Below are positions 17,484-27,066 of a DNA stretch of 56,505 nucleotides, piece after piece (position 1 is the first letter of the stretch; each line of letters opens with the position of its first letter). Location: the NCBI GenBank assembly GCA_002923315.1, contig BEHM01000001.1:1-56505 (forward strand), in the 5' to 3' direction. The notes under the pieces are model-generated. The model saw nothing but the letters and a program-made list of their open reading frames with translations, did not search any database and was not told the origin of the DNA. The position numbers and the translations under genes were made by a program. The stretch is from a bacterium HR10 (GTDB taxonomy: Bacteria > Acidobacteriota > Blastocatellia > HR10).

Positions 17484-17681
17484 ATGAGAGGCGATCTCAA
17501 TGGGGGATGGGAGAGCGAGAACGAACGATGGGCCCGGTGGGATCAGGTGCATGAGGAGATCCTACGGCTTGCACGTCGGCTCATGCAGGAGTGCGAGGAT
17601 TCGGTGGAGACTCACTCCTTGGTCTCTCGCCTCGAGCAGCTTCTTGAGGAGGCGGAGCAATTGAGGCGGTGTTCGAGTTAG
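17484..17681 (+). CDS. Small acidic helical protein, unknown
   Basis: A 65-residue protein. ATG 17484 sits 6 nt after a strong GGAGGAG site, which rules in favour of it over the in-frame ATG at 17466 inside that region. The sequence is Glu/Arg/Leu-rich with heptad-like spacing (ILRLARRLMQECEDS, then VSRLEQLLEEAEQLRR), suggesting a two-helix coiled coil. I recognise no family. It precedes a single-domain response regulator by 102 bp in the same direction; whether the two are functionally linked is not shown. Confidence 0.55.
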   Translation: MRGDLNGGWESENERWARWDQVHEEILRLARRLMQECEDSVETHSLVSRLEQLLEEAEQLRRCSS

Positions 17682-17783
17682 CGCATCCGATCGCGGCGTG
17701 GGCTCATCCTCTGATCCGGTCCGGCGCGTCGCGGAAGGGAGCGACGACGTCAGGGCTGGTCGTGTGAGGGAAGGAGATCGGCT

Positions 17784-18197
17784 ATGGCGAGAATTTTGCT
17801 CGTGGACGATGAGCCCAGTATTCGCCTGTTTTATTCCGCCGTCTTAGCCGATGAGGGGCATGAGGTCGTCGAGGCGCCCTCGGGACCGGATGCCTTGAGG
17901 CTCTTGGACGTTGAGACGCCCGATCTCGTCATCCTCGATATTCGGCTGGGGACATGCAATGGGCTGGAGCTGCTGCAGCAGATCGCGAGCCATCCTGCGC
18001 ATGTCCCCGTCATCATCCTCACGGCCTACGCGTCCTTTCAGGACGATTACACCACGTGGTTGGCCGAGAGCTACGTCTTGAAATCGAGTGATCCGACAGA
18101 GTTCCTCGCAGAAGTTCACCGTATCCTCGATCGTCGGCAGAGGCGATCGCCGGACGTTCCGTCGCAGCCGGGGAGGACCCTATCACCGTTCGCATAA
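17784..18197 (+). CDS. CheY-like single-domain response regulator
   Basis: A 137-residue cytoplasmic receiver domain with no output domain. The acidic pair D8-D9, phosphoacceptor D52 (LVILDIRLG), switch Thr80 (IILTAYAS) and Lys100 (SYVLKSSD) are all present, so phosphorylation should be possible. The last 20 or so residues are a basic, Pro-rich tail (RRQRRSPDVPSQPGR). No histidine kinase is encoded in the window, so its partner is elsewhere. An AAGGAG site lies 7 nt before the ATG. Signalling target (motility, phosphorelay or other) cannot be inferred from context. Confidence 0.9.
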   Translation: MARILLVDDEPSIRLFYSAVLADEGHEVVEAPSGPDALRLLDVETPDLVILDIRLGTCNGLELLQQIASHPAHVPVIILTAYASFQDDYTTWLAESYVLKSSDPTEFLAEVHRILDRRQRRSPDVPSQPGRTLSPFA

Positions 18198-18351
18198 TCG
18201 GTCGGATGTTGTGGGCGGTTTCGTGGGCGCTGAGGTTCGTGCGCAAAGACGCTGAGCATCCCGCGCGTGCTCGCCGATCGCAGGGGCGGTGTGAGGAAAA
18301 TGAAGTCCTCATCGCCTCAGGAGCTTCGCTTTCGGCCTGCGCGCTCCGGCA

Positions 18352-18591
18352 TCAGGCGGCGAGCTTGATCGTCCAACTCGTATCGTGCTTCTCGACGATG
18401 ACGCCGAGCGCTCGCGCGAGTCGTTCGAGGACGCTCCAGGAGGGCGGCGATTTGGGAAGCCCGCGCTCGATCCGGCTGAGATATTCGACGGAGATCTCCG
18501 CGCGCTCGCTCAGGGCCTCTTGCGTGAATCGGCGCGCCTGACGCAACTGGCGCAAGGCGTGGCCGAACTCTTTGGCGAGATCTCGCTTCAT
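18352..18591 (-). CDS. XRE-family helix-turn-helix regulator
   Basis: A 79-residue DNA-binding protein. The HTH_3 fold occupies residues about 9-65: LRQLRQARRFTQEALSE, the recognition region ISVEYLSRIERG, and the closing helix WSVLERLARALGV. It lacks an effector domain. ATG 18591 is preceded by GGAGGAGGG, making it preferable to the ATG six codons earlier. The likely promoter has TTGAAA and TACACT with a 17-bp spacer. Such small XRE proteins often control their own gene or a neighbour; the convergent receiver gene and the transketolase give no clear target. Confidence 0.88.
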   Translation of the reverse strand: MKRDLAKEFGHALRQLRQARRFTQEALSERAEISVEYLSRIERGLPKSPPSWSVLERLARALGVIVEKHDTSWTIKLAA

Positions 18592-18611
18592 GGCTCCCTC
18601 CTCCCGCATTC

Positions 18612-18640
18612 AGTGTACCGCCCTGATGCGCGCTTTTCAA
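18612..18640 (-). promoter_or_regulatory. Promoter for the XRE regulator
   Basis: On the minus strand TTGAAA (18640-18635), 17 bp, TACACT (18617-18612). It leaves a leader of about 14 nt carrying the GGAGGAGGG ribosome site. Confidence 0.45.
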
Positions 18641-18724
18641 AGCGTGCGCTCTTGGAGAATGCCGTCCAGAGCCGCATGAGGGACTTCCGGAGCGCAGGTC
18701 GGTGCTCGCGCCACTTGTGCGCTC

Positions 18725-20608
18725 TCACCCGATGAGTTCGCGCACGCGCTCAACGATCCGGCGGGCACTGATGCCGTAGCGGTCCAGAAGCTCTTCCGGC
18801 TTGCCCGAGCGCGGGAGATCAGTCACGGCCAATTTCACGACGCGCAGGCCGTCTTCGGAGAGGGCCGAAGCGACAGCATCGCCCAATCCCCCCTCCGGGT
18901 AATGATCCTCCACCGTCAGGACGAGTCCTCCCGTCTCGCGAGCAGCGCGGCAGAGGGTCTCGCGATCCAGAGGTTTGACCGAGAAGAGGTCAACGACGCG
19001 GACGGAGATCCCCTGGTTCTTCAGCTCCTCGTAGGCCCGCAACGCTTCATGAAGTGTGATGCCAGCGGCTACGAGTGTGAGCCGATCTCGCGAGTCCTGG
19101 CGCACGATCTTGCATTGGCCGATGGCGAACGGTTCGTCATTCGGATAGAGCACGGGCGTCTTCGGTCGCGTCGTTCGGATGTAGACGATGCCGTGATGAG
19201 CGGCGGCCAGCTCCACCGCCCGCTCGGTCGAGACGGCGTCGGAGGGATAGAGGACGACCGATCCCGGGATGGCGCGCATCATGGCCAGGTCTTCGAGCCC
19301 CATCTGCGAGGGGCCATCTTCACCGATGGAGACTCCGGCGTGCGAGCCACAGAGTTTGATGTTCGCGCGCGAGATGCCGGCCATCCGAATGTGATCGAAC
19401 GCGCGGGTGAGGAAGCAGGCGAAGGTGGAGGCGAAGGGGATATAGCCGCGCGCGGCCAGCCCGATGGCTGCGCCCACCATGTTCTGCTCGGCGATGAACT
19501 TCTCGAAGAACCGGTGAGGATAGGCCTGCTGGAATTTCTCCGAGAACGTGGAATTCTTCGTGTCCCCATCGAGGGCGACGATCCGGGGATTCATCCGGCC
19601 AGCGCGGACAAGTCCCGTCCCATAGGCTTCGCGCGTCGCCACCTGGTCGCCGAGGCGATAGGTGGGGAGCGGCCAGGGTTCGTTCGACGCAGTGACCTGG
19701 ACCGCGCCCGCTCCGTCGGGAAGAGGAGGCGGGGGGAGCAGTTCGAGTCCCGCCGGTGGTTCGATCTCCCCGATCGGCCAGTGCTCCGGAACGCCGAGGT
19801 CCCGCAGTGCCCGTTCGGTCTCCTCACCGCGTCTCAGCGGCTTCCCATGCCATCCCTCTTTATCCTCCAGGAAGGAGACGCCCTTCCCTTTCACCGTCCG
19901 GGCGATGATGGCGACCGGACGCTCCTGACTGCGTTGCGCGTCATCCAGTGCGCGGACGATCTGCTCCAGATCGTGTCCGTCTATCGAGATCGCCTGCCAG
20001 CCGAAAGCGCGAAACCGCCGCTCGTATGAGTCGAGATCGTGACCGTACATGGTCGCCTGGCTTTGGCCAAGGCGGTTGACGTCCACAAGGGCGATGAGGT
20101 TGTTGAGGCGGTAGTAGGCGGCCAGAGCGACAGCTTCCCAGACGGCTCCTTCCGCCGTCTCGCCATCCCCCAGCAGGACGTAGACGCGATAATCGAGCCG
20201 ATCCAGATACTTCCCCGCCAGGGCCATGCCCACGCCGATCGAGAGGCCCTGACCGAGCGATCCCGTGGCGACTTCCGCCCAGGGGAAGCGCGGCGTCGGA
20301 TGCCCCTCCAAATCGCTCTCAACGCGGCGGAGCGTCATGAGTCGCTCGGCCGGAATGGCCCCGGCCTCCGCCCAGACCGCATAGAGCAGCGGCGCCGCAT
20401 GCCCTTTGGAGAGGATGAACCGATCGTTCGTGGGATGGTGAATATGGCGCACGTCATAGCGCAGCGCGCGGAAGAACACGGCGGCGATCAGGTCGGCCGC
20501 CGAGAGACAGGAGGTCGGATGACCCGATCCCGCTTCGGTCGTCATGCGCACACAGTTGCGTCGGAGACGTTGGGCCACTTCGCGGAGTTCCGTGAGTGTC
20601 GCCGTCAT
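18725..20608 (-). CDS. tkt: Transketolase
   Basis: A 627-residue thiamine-diphosphate enzyme of the non-oxidative pentose phosphate pathway that moves two-carbon ketol units between sugar phosphates. Visible are the substrate His in SGHP (H30), SKGH at about 69, the TPP/metal motif GDGE (147-150) with N178 in DVNRLGQ, the pyrimidine-domain Glu in FIAEQNMVGA (about 390), and a C-terminal regulatory-like domain (about 490-627). At about 625 residues it resembles the shorter, animal-type transketolases rather than the 660-residue E. coli type. It lies 9 bp downstream of the DUF885 gene and is probably co-transcribed with it. Confidence 0.95.
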   Translation of the reverse strand: MTATLTELREVAQRLRRNCVRMTTEAGSGHPTSCLSAADLIAAVFFRALRYDVRHIHHPTNDRFILSKGHAAPLLYAVWAEAGAIPAERLMTLRRVESDLEGHPTPRFPWAEVATGSLGQGLSIGVGMALAGKYLDRLDYRVYVLLGDGETAEGAVWEAVALAAYYRLNNLIALVDVNRLGQSQATMYGHDLDSYERRFRAFGWQAISIDGHDLEQIVRALDDAQRSQERPVAIIARTVKGKGVSFLEDKEGWHGKPLRRGEETERALRDLGVPEHWPIGEIEPPAGLELLPPPPLPDGAGAVQVTASNEPWPLPTYRLGDQVATREAYGTGLVRAGRMNPRIVALDGDTKNSTFSEKFQQAYPHRFFEKFIAEQNMVGAAIGLAARGYIPFASTFACFLTRAFDHIRMAGISRANIKLCGSHAGVSIGEDGPSQMGLEDLAMMRAIPGSVVLYPSDAVSTERAVELAAAHHGIVYIRTTRPKTPVLYPNDEPFAIGQCKIVRQDSRDRLTLVAAGITLHEALRAYEELKNQGISVRVVDLFSVKPLDRETLCRAARETGGLVLTVEDHYPEGGLGDAVASALSEDGLRVVKLAVTDLPRSGKPEELLDRYGISARRIVERVRELIG

Positions 20609-20617
20609 AGGGCTCCC

Positions 20618-22303
20618 TCACACGCTGTCGAGAATGATCGAGCGCAAGGCGCTCACGGGGGGTTCCCCCTGTCCCAGCACGCGATCGTGGAAATCTTTGA
20701 GTGAGAAGGCCTCTCCGCGAGCGCGACGGTATTGCTCGCGGAGGGCCTGAATCTGCCATTTCCCCCACGAGTAGACGAGCACAAGCGGATCGCGCGTGTA
20801 GCGCCAGACTTCGCGCCGCGCGTTCTCCGGCTCTTGATAGCATTCCCGCACGAGGAAGTCCATCGCCTCTGAGAGGGAGAGTTCTCCCAGGTGCATCCGC
20901 GTCGCGACGATCAAGCGGCCGATGCGCCAGAGGGCTTCGTAGAGTTGGAAGAGTCGGAGCTTCGCGTCCTCGTCCCCGAATCCCTCATCCAGCACCATCT
21001 GCTCGCAATAGTGCGCCCATCCTTCGACGAACGTTCCCGCGGCGAACACGCGCCTCACGATCGAGGGACACCGTTTCAGGTGCAGGGATTGGACGTGGTG
21101 GCCGGGATACGCCTCGTGGATGATCGTCGCGATCTGGGCGTAGGCATTGTGAGCGCGCAGGTAGGCGTTCTGATGTTCGACCGGCTGCGCCGGATCTACC
21201 GGAGTGACATAGAAGAACGTCGGGTGCGCCTCGGATTCGAAGGGGCCAGGGGGATCGAGGGCGGCGAAGATGAGGCTGCGGGAGAAGGGGGGCGTCTCAG
21301 TGACCTCCAACCAGTCGCCCTCAGGCAGGGTGACGAGATCGCGCTCCAGAACGAAGCGTCTCACTTCCTCGCAGCGCCGACGATAGGACGGGATCAAGTC
21401 CTCGGCCGTCGGATGCTCTTCGGACAAGTCATGCAGCAGATCGGGGAGCGAGCGAGTCGGAGCGATCCGACGCGCGATCTCGTGCATGTGGTGCTGCGTC
21501 GCCCGCAACTCGCGCCATCCGCGCTCCAGAATCTGTTCGAGCGGCGTGGTCACCTGTTCCTCCGCTGCGAGCAAGCGGGCGAAGGTCTCCGCGCCGAGGG
21601 CGAATTCCCCGTTGGCCCGCTCCAGAAGCTCCTCTGCGAGGAACCGGCACATGTCCGCGCAAGCGTGCAGGGCGTCGGCCTGTGCCTCTTCGAGCGAGCG
21701 GGCCCGCTCCGGATCGGCCACTCCGGCCAGGGCGCTCGGGACGGCCGTGGCGAAGAACTCGCGCGCGCCCTCGAATTCATGCTGGGCAATCTGGACGAAG
21801 ATCTTCGGGAGGCCAAGCGAAGGCGTTTCGCGTGATTCCTCCACCGTGCGCGCGAGGTGTTCCTGCGCCTGAGCCAGAAGCCGCGGGACGGCGCGAAGGC
21901 GTCGCTCGATGGCATCCAGGCGTTTCGGCCCTGGCGTCGTCGGCCTCACCAGGAGGCTGTAGACCGACCAGGAGGCCAGATCGCTGAAGTAGCTCGGATC
22001 GCGCGCCCACCACCGAATCTCGCGCAGATGCAGGAGTTGGGCCTCGATCTCCGATCGGAGGATGGCCAGGTCCAACCGCGCCTCCGGGGGCAGCGCTTCG
22101 GGCGCGACCTCTCGATCCAGTCGGTCACGGAACGCCTCCAAGCGGCGGATCTCCGCGGCGATGGCCTCGGCCGACCGATCCTCCAACCGATCGTCATATT
22201 CGTGTAGGCCCAGGGCCGTCGCATGCGTGGGATTGAAGGCGAAATATCCGGTCAGGAACTCCTCGACCAACCGCTCGAATGTCGCTCTCCCACCCGTCGG
22301 CAT
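20618..22303 (-). CDS. DUF885-family putative metallopeptidase
   Basis: A 561-residue, largely helical protein. The family zinc motif HEAYPGHH is clear at about residue 400 (IATIIHEAYPGHHVQ), with a downstream Glu in FVEGWAHYCEQ that is expected to be the third ligand. DUF885 proteins are related to gluzincin-type metallopeptidases, but substrates are poorly known. No signal peptide is visible, so it is probably cytoplasmic. I chose ATG 22303: it follows a promoter by 16 nt and has no ribosome site, giving a leader of about 9 nt. Codons upstream in the same frame would run through the promoter. It is followed by transketolase. Confidence 0.85.
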   Translation of the reverse strand: MPTGGRATFERLVEEFLTGYFAFNPTHATALGLHEYDDRLEDRSAEAIAAEIRRLEAFRDRLDREVAPEALPPEARLDLAILRSEIEAQLLHLREIRWWARDPSYFSDLASWSVYSLLVRPTTPGPKRLDAIERRLRAVPRLLAQAQEHLARTVEESRETPSLGLPKIFVQIAQHEFEGAREFFATAVPSALAGVADPERARSLEEAQADALHACADMCRFLAEELLERANGEFALGAETFARLLAAEEQVTTPLEQILERGWRELRATQHHMHEIARRIAPTRSLPDLLHDLSEEHPTAEDLIPSYRRRCEEVRRFVLERDLVTLPEGDWLEVTETPPFSRSLIFAALDPPGPFESEAHPTFFYVTPVDPAQPVEHQNAYLRAHNAYAQIATIIHEAYPGHHVQSLHLKRCPSIVRRVFAAGTFVEGWAHYCEQMVLDEGFGDEDAKLRLFQLYEALWRIGRLIVATRMHLGELSLSEAMDFLVRECYQEPENARREVWRYTRDPLVLVYSWGKWQIQALREQYRRARGEAFSLKDFHDRVLGQGEPPVSALRSIILDSV

Positions 22304-22319
22304 AGCGCAAGAACACTTC

Positions 22320-22349
22320 ACGATAGCACGGGAGGACGCGTTCGGACAA
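22320..22349 (-). promoter_or_regulatory. Promoter for the DUF885-transketolase pair
   Basis: On the minus strand TTGTCC (22349-22344), 18 bp ending in TGC, then TATCGT (22325-22320). The -35 sequence and spacer length match the queF promoter exactly. The start site would lie about 9 nt before ATG 22303. Confidence 0.5.
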
Positions 22350-22371
22350 GACGGCGGCTCGCGCGAGAGCC

Positions 22372-22400
22372 TTTCCATCGGATGGGGGTTCCCCTATAAT
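22372..22400 (+). promoter_or_regulatory. Promoter for the gap-pgk-tpiA-secG operon
   Basis: TTTCCA (22372-22377), 17 bp, and a consensus TATAAT (22395-22400). The leader of about 30 nt contains GGAAGGAGGAG before the gap ATG. It is back to back with the DUF885 promoter, the two -35 boxes being only 22 bp apart. Confidence 0.6.
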
Positions 22401-22410
22401 TGCTCGGTGA

Positions 22411-23445
<1,035 letters not shown>

Positions 23446-23448
23446 CGT

Positions 23449-24636
23449 ATGGCCAAGCTCTCGATCCGCGATGTGCAGCTGCAGGGGAAGCGGGTCTTCC
23501 TCCGCGTGGATTTCAACGTCCCCATCGAGGGGGGGCACGTGGTCGAGGCATGGAGGATTGAGGCCGCGCTGCCCACGATTCGGTACGCGCTGGACCGAGG
23601 CGCGCGCGTCGTTCTGGCCTCTCATCTGGGGCGCCCCAAAGGGAAGCGGGATCCGAAATACTCGCTGCAGCCGGTCGCGCGGAAGCTCGCCGAGCTTCTG
23701 GGGCAAGACATCCCTCTGGCGCCCGATTGCATCGGCGCTGAGGTCATGGCGCTGGTGGACCAGTTGGCGGAGGGACGGGCGCTCCTGTTGGAGAATCTCC
23801 GGTTTCATCCGGGCGAGGAGCAGAACGATCCGGAGTTCGCGCGCCAGCTCGCGCTCTTGGCCGATCTCTACGTGAACGATGCTTTCGGAGCGGCTCATCG
23901 CGCCCACGCTTCGATCGAAGGGATCACGCGGTTTGTGCGCATCGCCGCGGCCGGGTTCCTCATGGAGCGGGAGCTGGAGTATCTGGGGCGATTGCTCACT
24001 GAGCCGGAGCGTCCCTTCGTCGTCATCCTCGGAGGAGCGAAAGTCTCGGACAAGATTCTGGTCATCGAGAATCTGCTGGGGCGCGCCGATGCCGTACTCA
24101 TCGGCGGCGCTATGGCGTATACCTTCTTGCGGGCGAGGGGAGAGGAAGTCGGAGCTTCGCGCGTGGAGAGTGATCAATTGGAGCTGGCGCGGAAGCTCAT
24201 GACCGAGGCCGAGACGCGATCTGTCGCCTTCCATCTGCCGGTGGATCACGTCGTCCTGGAGCGCGCGGATGGAGAGACGCAGGTGCGTGTCGTGCGAACG
24301 GAGGAGTTTCCGGAGGAGGCCGTGGGGATGGACATCGGGCCGGAGACCACGCGTCTCTTCGCCGCAGAGATCGCCCGGGCGCGCACCGTCTTCTGGAACG
24401 GGCCTCTGGGCGTCTTCGAGCAGCCGCCGTTCGATCGCGGGACGGTGGCGATTGCGCGCGCTCTGGCGGAGTGCTCAGGGGTGACGGTCGTCGGCGGCGG
24501 AGATTCGCTCGCCGCCGTGCGACAGGCGGGGGTGGCCGGGCGGATCACGCACCTCTCAACCGGTGGGGGAGCGACGCTCGAATTCCTGGCCGGGATCGAG
24601 CTGCCGGGAGTGAGAGCTCTGACCGAGAAGGGGTGA
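23449..24636 (+). CDS. pgk: Phosphoglycerate kinase
   Basis: A 395-residue enzyme that makes ATP from 1,3-bisphosphoglycerate. The N-terminal domain has RVDFNVP (19-25) and SHLGRPKG (about 58-65) for phosphoglycerate; the C-terminal domain has [10 protein letters not shown] and the nucleotide-binding GGGDSLAAV (about 347-355). The length is typical. It starts 3 bp after the gap stop codon with only a weak ribosome site, suggesting translational coupling, and lies 5 bp before tpiA. Confidence 0.98.
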   Translation: MAKLSIRDVQLQGKRVFLRVDFNVPIEGGHVVEAWRIEAALPTIRYALDRGARVVLASHLGRPKGKRDPKYSLQPVARKLAELLGQDIPLAPDCIGAEVMALVDQLAEGRALLLENLRFHPGEEQNDPEFARQLALLADLYVNDAFGAAHRAHASIEGITRFVRIAAAGFLMERELEYLGRLLTEPERPFVVILGGAKVSDKILVIENLLGRADAVLIGGAMAYTFLRARGEEVGASRVESDQLELARKLMTEAETRSVAFHLPVDHVVLERADGETQVRVVRTEEFPEEAVGMDIGPETTRLFAAEIARARTVFWNGPLGVFEQPPFDRGTVAIARALAECSGVTVVGGGDSLAAVRQAGVAGRITHLSTGGGATLEFLAGIELPGVRALTEKG

Positions 24637-24641
24637 CGGAG

Positions 24642-25403
24642 ATGGGGACGCGAAGGCCGGTGATCGCGGGGAACTGGAAGATGCATAAGCTCATCGCGGA
24701 GGCCATTCAGACGGTCGCGGACCTGAAGCCGCTCGTCGCTCAGGTCACCCATTGTGAGATCGTCGTCGCTCCACCATTCACCGCGCTTTGGGCCGTCGCT
24801 CAACAGCTTGAGGGGAGCAACATCGCGGTCGCCGCTCAGGACGTGTGTGACGTCAATGGGTTCGGCGCGCGAACGGGTGAGATCAGCGCCCTTATGCTTC
24901 GCGATGTTGGTTGCGAATACGTCATCATCGGCCATTCCGAGCGACGGCAGTTCTATGGGGAGACCGATGAGCTGGTGCGACGGAAGATTGGCGCGGCGCT
25001 TGAAGCGGGCCTGAAACCCATCGTCTGCGTAGGCGAGACGCTCGAAGAGCGGGATGCGGGCCGAGCGGAAGTTGTCGTCACACGGCAGGTGGAGGCGGCA
25101 TTGAGCGGGTTGAGTCCTGAGGAGGTATCCCGTCTGCTCATCGCGTACGAGCCGGTCTGGGCCATCGGGACGGGGCGCACGGCCTCCCCTGCGCAAGCGC
25201 AGGCCATGCACGCCTGCATTCGACAGCGCGCGGCGTCGCTCCTTGGGCGGGAGGTCGCCGATGGATTGAGAATTCTCTACGGGGGGAGCGTTCGACCCGA
25301 TAACATTCGCTCGCTCATGGCCGAACCCGATATTGATGGGGCGTTAGTCGGAGGGGCGAGTTTAGATCCCCGAAGTTTCTCGGAGATCGTCCAGTATCGC
25401 TAG
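24642..25403 (+). CDS. tpiA: Triosephosphate isomerase
   Basis: A 253-residue TIM barrel that interconverts dihydroxyacetone phosphate and glyceraldehyde-3-phosphate. Catalytic residues are K13 in GNWKMHK, the His in IIGHSERR (about 97-104) and the Glu in [11 protein letters not shown] (about 167-177); the phosphate loop GGSVRPDN is near residue 215. ATG 24642 gives the standard N-terminus; the frame is open further upstream but that part overlaps pgk. It is the third gene of the glycolytic cluster. Confidence 0.98.
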   Translation: MGTRRPVIAGNWKMHKLIAEAIQTVADLKPLVAQVTHCEIVVAPPFTALWAVAQQLEGSNIAVAAQDVCDVNGFGARTGEISALMLRDVGCEYVIIGHSERRQFYGETDELVRRKIGAALEAGLKPIVCVGETLEERDAGRAEVVVTRQVEAALSGLSPEEVSRLLIAYEPVWAIGTGRTASPAQAQAMHACIRQRAASLLGREVADGLRILYGGSVRPDNIRSLMAEPDIDGALVGGASLDPRSFSEIVQYR

Positions 25404-25416
25404 AGGAGAGAAGGCC

Positions 25417-25740
25417 GTGTGGTGGATAGACGTTTTGGTCGCCGTGTACGTCCTTGATTGTGTGCTGTTGATCGCGGCCGTCCTGCTTCAACCCGGGAAG
25501 GCCGATGCCGCTGCGCTCTTCGGAGGGGGAGGGAGTCAGACGGCTTTCGGCCCGCGGGGGGCCCAGCATTTCTTGGGATGGGTGACGATCGTGACGGCGG
25601 CGATCTTCATGGGCTTGGGGCTTATCTTCAGTCTCCCCAATGTCTTCGGCCCGGCTTCGGTCGTGCGTGAGGTGAAGGAACCCGCGCCCGCCGAGCGGCC
25701 CGCCGAGACTCCGCCCTCCCCCTCGGCCCCGCAAAAGTGA
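25417..25740 (+). CDS. secG: Preprotein translocase subunit SecG
   Basis: A 107-residue inner-membrane component of the SecYEG channel. It has two helices (about 2-24 and 50-72) joined by the conserved Gly-rich cytoplasmic loop FGGGGSQTAFGPRGAQHFLG, the best family signature. The C-terminal 30 residues are Pro/Ala/Glu-rich and probably disordered. The start codon is GTG 25417 after a GAGGAGAG site. The tpiA-secG adjacency is common in bacteria and supports the call. Confidence 0.93.
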   Translation: MWWIDVLVAVYVLDCVLLIAAVLLQPGKADAAALFGGGGSQTAFGPRGAQHFLGWVTIVTAAIFMGLGLIFSLPNVFGPASVVREVKEPAPAERPAETPPSPSAPQK

Positions 25741-25815
25741 GGGCGGGGTCTTGAAAATGGGCCGGAGTTGGTGTAAGGTTTTACTGCACTTTGTGGAGGA
25801 CGCTGGCAAAAGGGT

Positions 25816-25900
<85 letters not shown>

Positions 25901-25951
25901 TGTCTTTTCCCCCTCTTCAAAAAAGTGGCCTTTTCTGTAGGAGCTTCGAAC

Positions 25952-26155
25952 ATGATCTTCCGAACCGTCGGCCGTAAAGTATGTGAGACCTTGCAGACTT
26001 TGGGCGTACCCCGACCGACCTTGGAGCACTTGGTGAATGCGCAGAAGGAGGCGCTGTTGGCCGTGCGCTCGCTCTTGGATGCCGCGATCGAGGACATCGA
26101 GAGTTGGCTCAAGCCGGAGTCAGAGGGCGGTGTCGAGAAGGTGGAGATTCAGTAG
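25952..26155 (+). CDS. Small conserved-looking protein, unknown
   Basis: A 67-residue protein beginning at ATG 25952 after a TAGGAGC site; the same frame is open upstream but runs through the tRNA, so the internal ATG is the start. The sequence is amphipathic: VGRKVCETLQTLGVPRPTLE, then a helical AQKEALLAVRSLLDAAIEDI and an acidic end. I recognise no domain. It could be a small cytoplasmic helical protein; there is no signal peptide or membrane segment. It is isolated between tRNA-Leu and the TPR gene. Confidence 0.5.
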   Translation: MIFRTVGRKVCETLQTLGVPRPTLEHLVNAQKEALLAVRSLLDAAIEDIESWLKPESEGGVEKVEIQ

Positions 26156-26209
26156 CGGGGGAGTCGCTCTACGGGGGGCGCGGACGTGGATCGTCGCCCT
26201 CACTTCGCC

Positions 26210-26237
26210 TTGACGAAGGGTGGGCTCTTTTGATAAC
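26210..26237 (+). promoter_or_regulatory. Promoter for the basic-tailed TPR gene
   Basis: TTGACG (26210-26215), 16 bp, GATAAC (26232-26237). The start site would fall near 26244, leaving a leader of about 44 nt with GGAGAAGG before GTG 26288, and excluding the TTG at 26246 as start. Confidence 0.45.
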
Positions 26238-26287
26238 TTCAAACGTTGTCTCAAGTTAGCGCGTCACGACGGAGAAGGCGGGATTCG

Positions 26288-26998
26288 GTGGCCAAGACCG
26301 TTCGGACAGCGAAAAAATCGAAGTCCCCTGCTTCGACTTCAGCAACTTCCCGAAAGAAGGCGACCCGGCCGGGGAAGACTCAAGCTGGTGGTGGGGCGAA
26401 GTCTCGCCAGAAAGCTCAGGCGGCGCGCCGTCGAGCTTCTCAGGGAGCGTCTTCGAAGAAGAAGGTAGCGCGGGCGAGCCGGTCATCGGTCGCGGTCTTG
26501 GAGCGGGCGCCAGCCTCTCCCGCTGTGCGTGCGTTCGAACAGGCCGTCCGGCTCTTCAATCGCCAGGAGTTCGAGCGGGCGCGCGAGGCTTTTCAGGCTG
26601 TGATCGAGCGCTTCCCCACGGAGGCCGAAGTTCTGGCGCGCGCCCGCGCTTATCTGGCCATCTGCCAACAGAAGCTGCAGGCGCCTCGTCCCGTGCCGCG
26701 AACGGCCGAGGCTCTCTATGATCGTGGGGTCATCGAGCTGAATCGAGGGCATATCGCTCCGGCCATCACCTACTTCGAGAAAGCGCTCAAGCTCGATCCT
26801 CGCGCCGATCATGCCGTTTACGCCCTGGCCGCCGCGTATGCTCGAAGTGGGCAGGTCGAGAAGGCCATCGCGACACTGCGCCAGGCCATCGCCATGCGCG
26901 AGACATATCGCCTGCATGCCCGTCGGGACCCCGACTTCCTTCCCCTCTATGCGAATCCGGAGTTCCAGAGGCTTGTCGGGATCGAGATCATCGAGTAG
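26288..26998 (+). CDS. TPR-repeat protein with a long Lys/Arg/Ala/Ser-rich N-terminal tail
   Basis: A 236-residue protein from GTG 26288. Residues 1 to about 70 are low complexity and strongly basic (TAKKSKSPAS, RKKATRPGK, AQAARRRASQ, SSKKKVARASR), resembling eukaryotic histone H1 tails and bacterial H1-like proteins. Residues about 78-225 form three to four tetratricopeptide-like helical pairs (FEQAVRLFNRQEFERAREAF, YDRGVIELNRGHIAPAITYF, YALAAAYARSGQVEKAIATL). The tail could bind DNA, RNA or another polyanion, with the TPR part as a protein-interaction platform; both points are inference. No signal peptide, so cytoplasmic. It is convergent with hfq. Confidence 0.75.
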   Translation: MAKTVRTAKKSKSPASTSATSRKKATRPGKTQAGGGAKSRQKAQAARRRASQGASSKKKVARASRSSVAVLERAPASPAVRAFEQAVRLFNRQEFERAREAFQAVIERFPTEAEVLARARAYLAICQQKLQAPRPVPRTAEALYDRGVIELNRGHIAPAITYFEKALKLDPRADHAVYALAAAYARSGQVEKAIATLRQAIAMRETYRLHARRDPDFLPLYANPEFQRLVGIEIIE

Positions 26999-27066
26999 CA
27001 GGAAATCCCGGCTGAAGCGCTCCGCACGGGGATTCCCCTGAAGCATCGCCTCGGGCGGTCCAGCAT

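Noticed and set aside
27001-27037. Imperfect hairpin between the TPR gene and hfq as a bidirectional terminator
   Set aside because: The stem has a mismatch, the loop is 19 nt and there is no U-tract on either strand.
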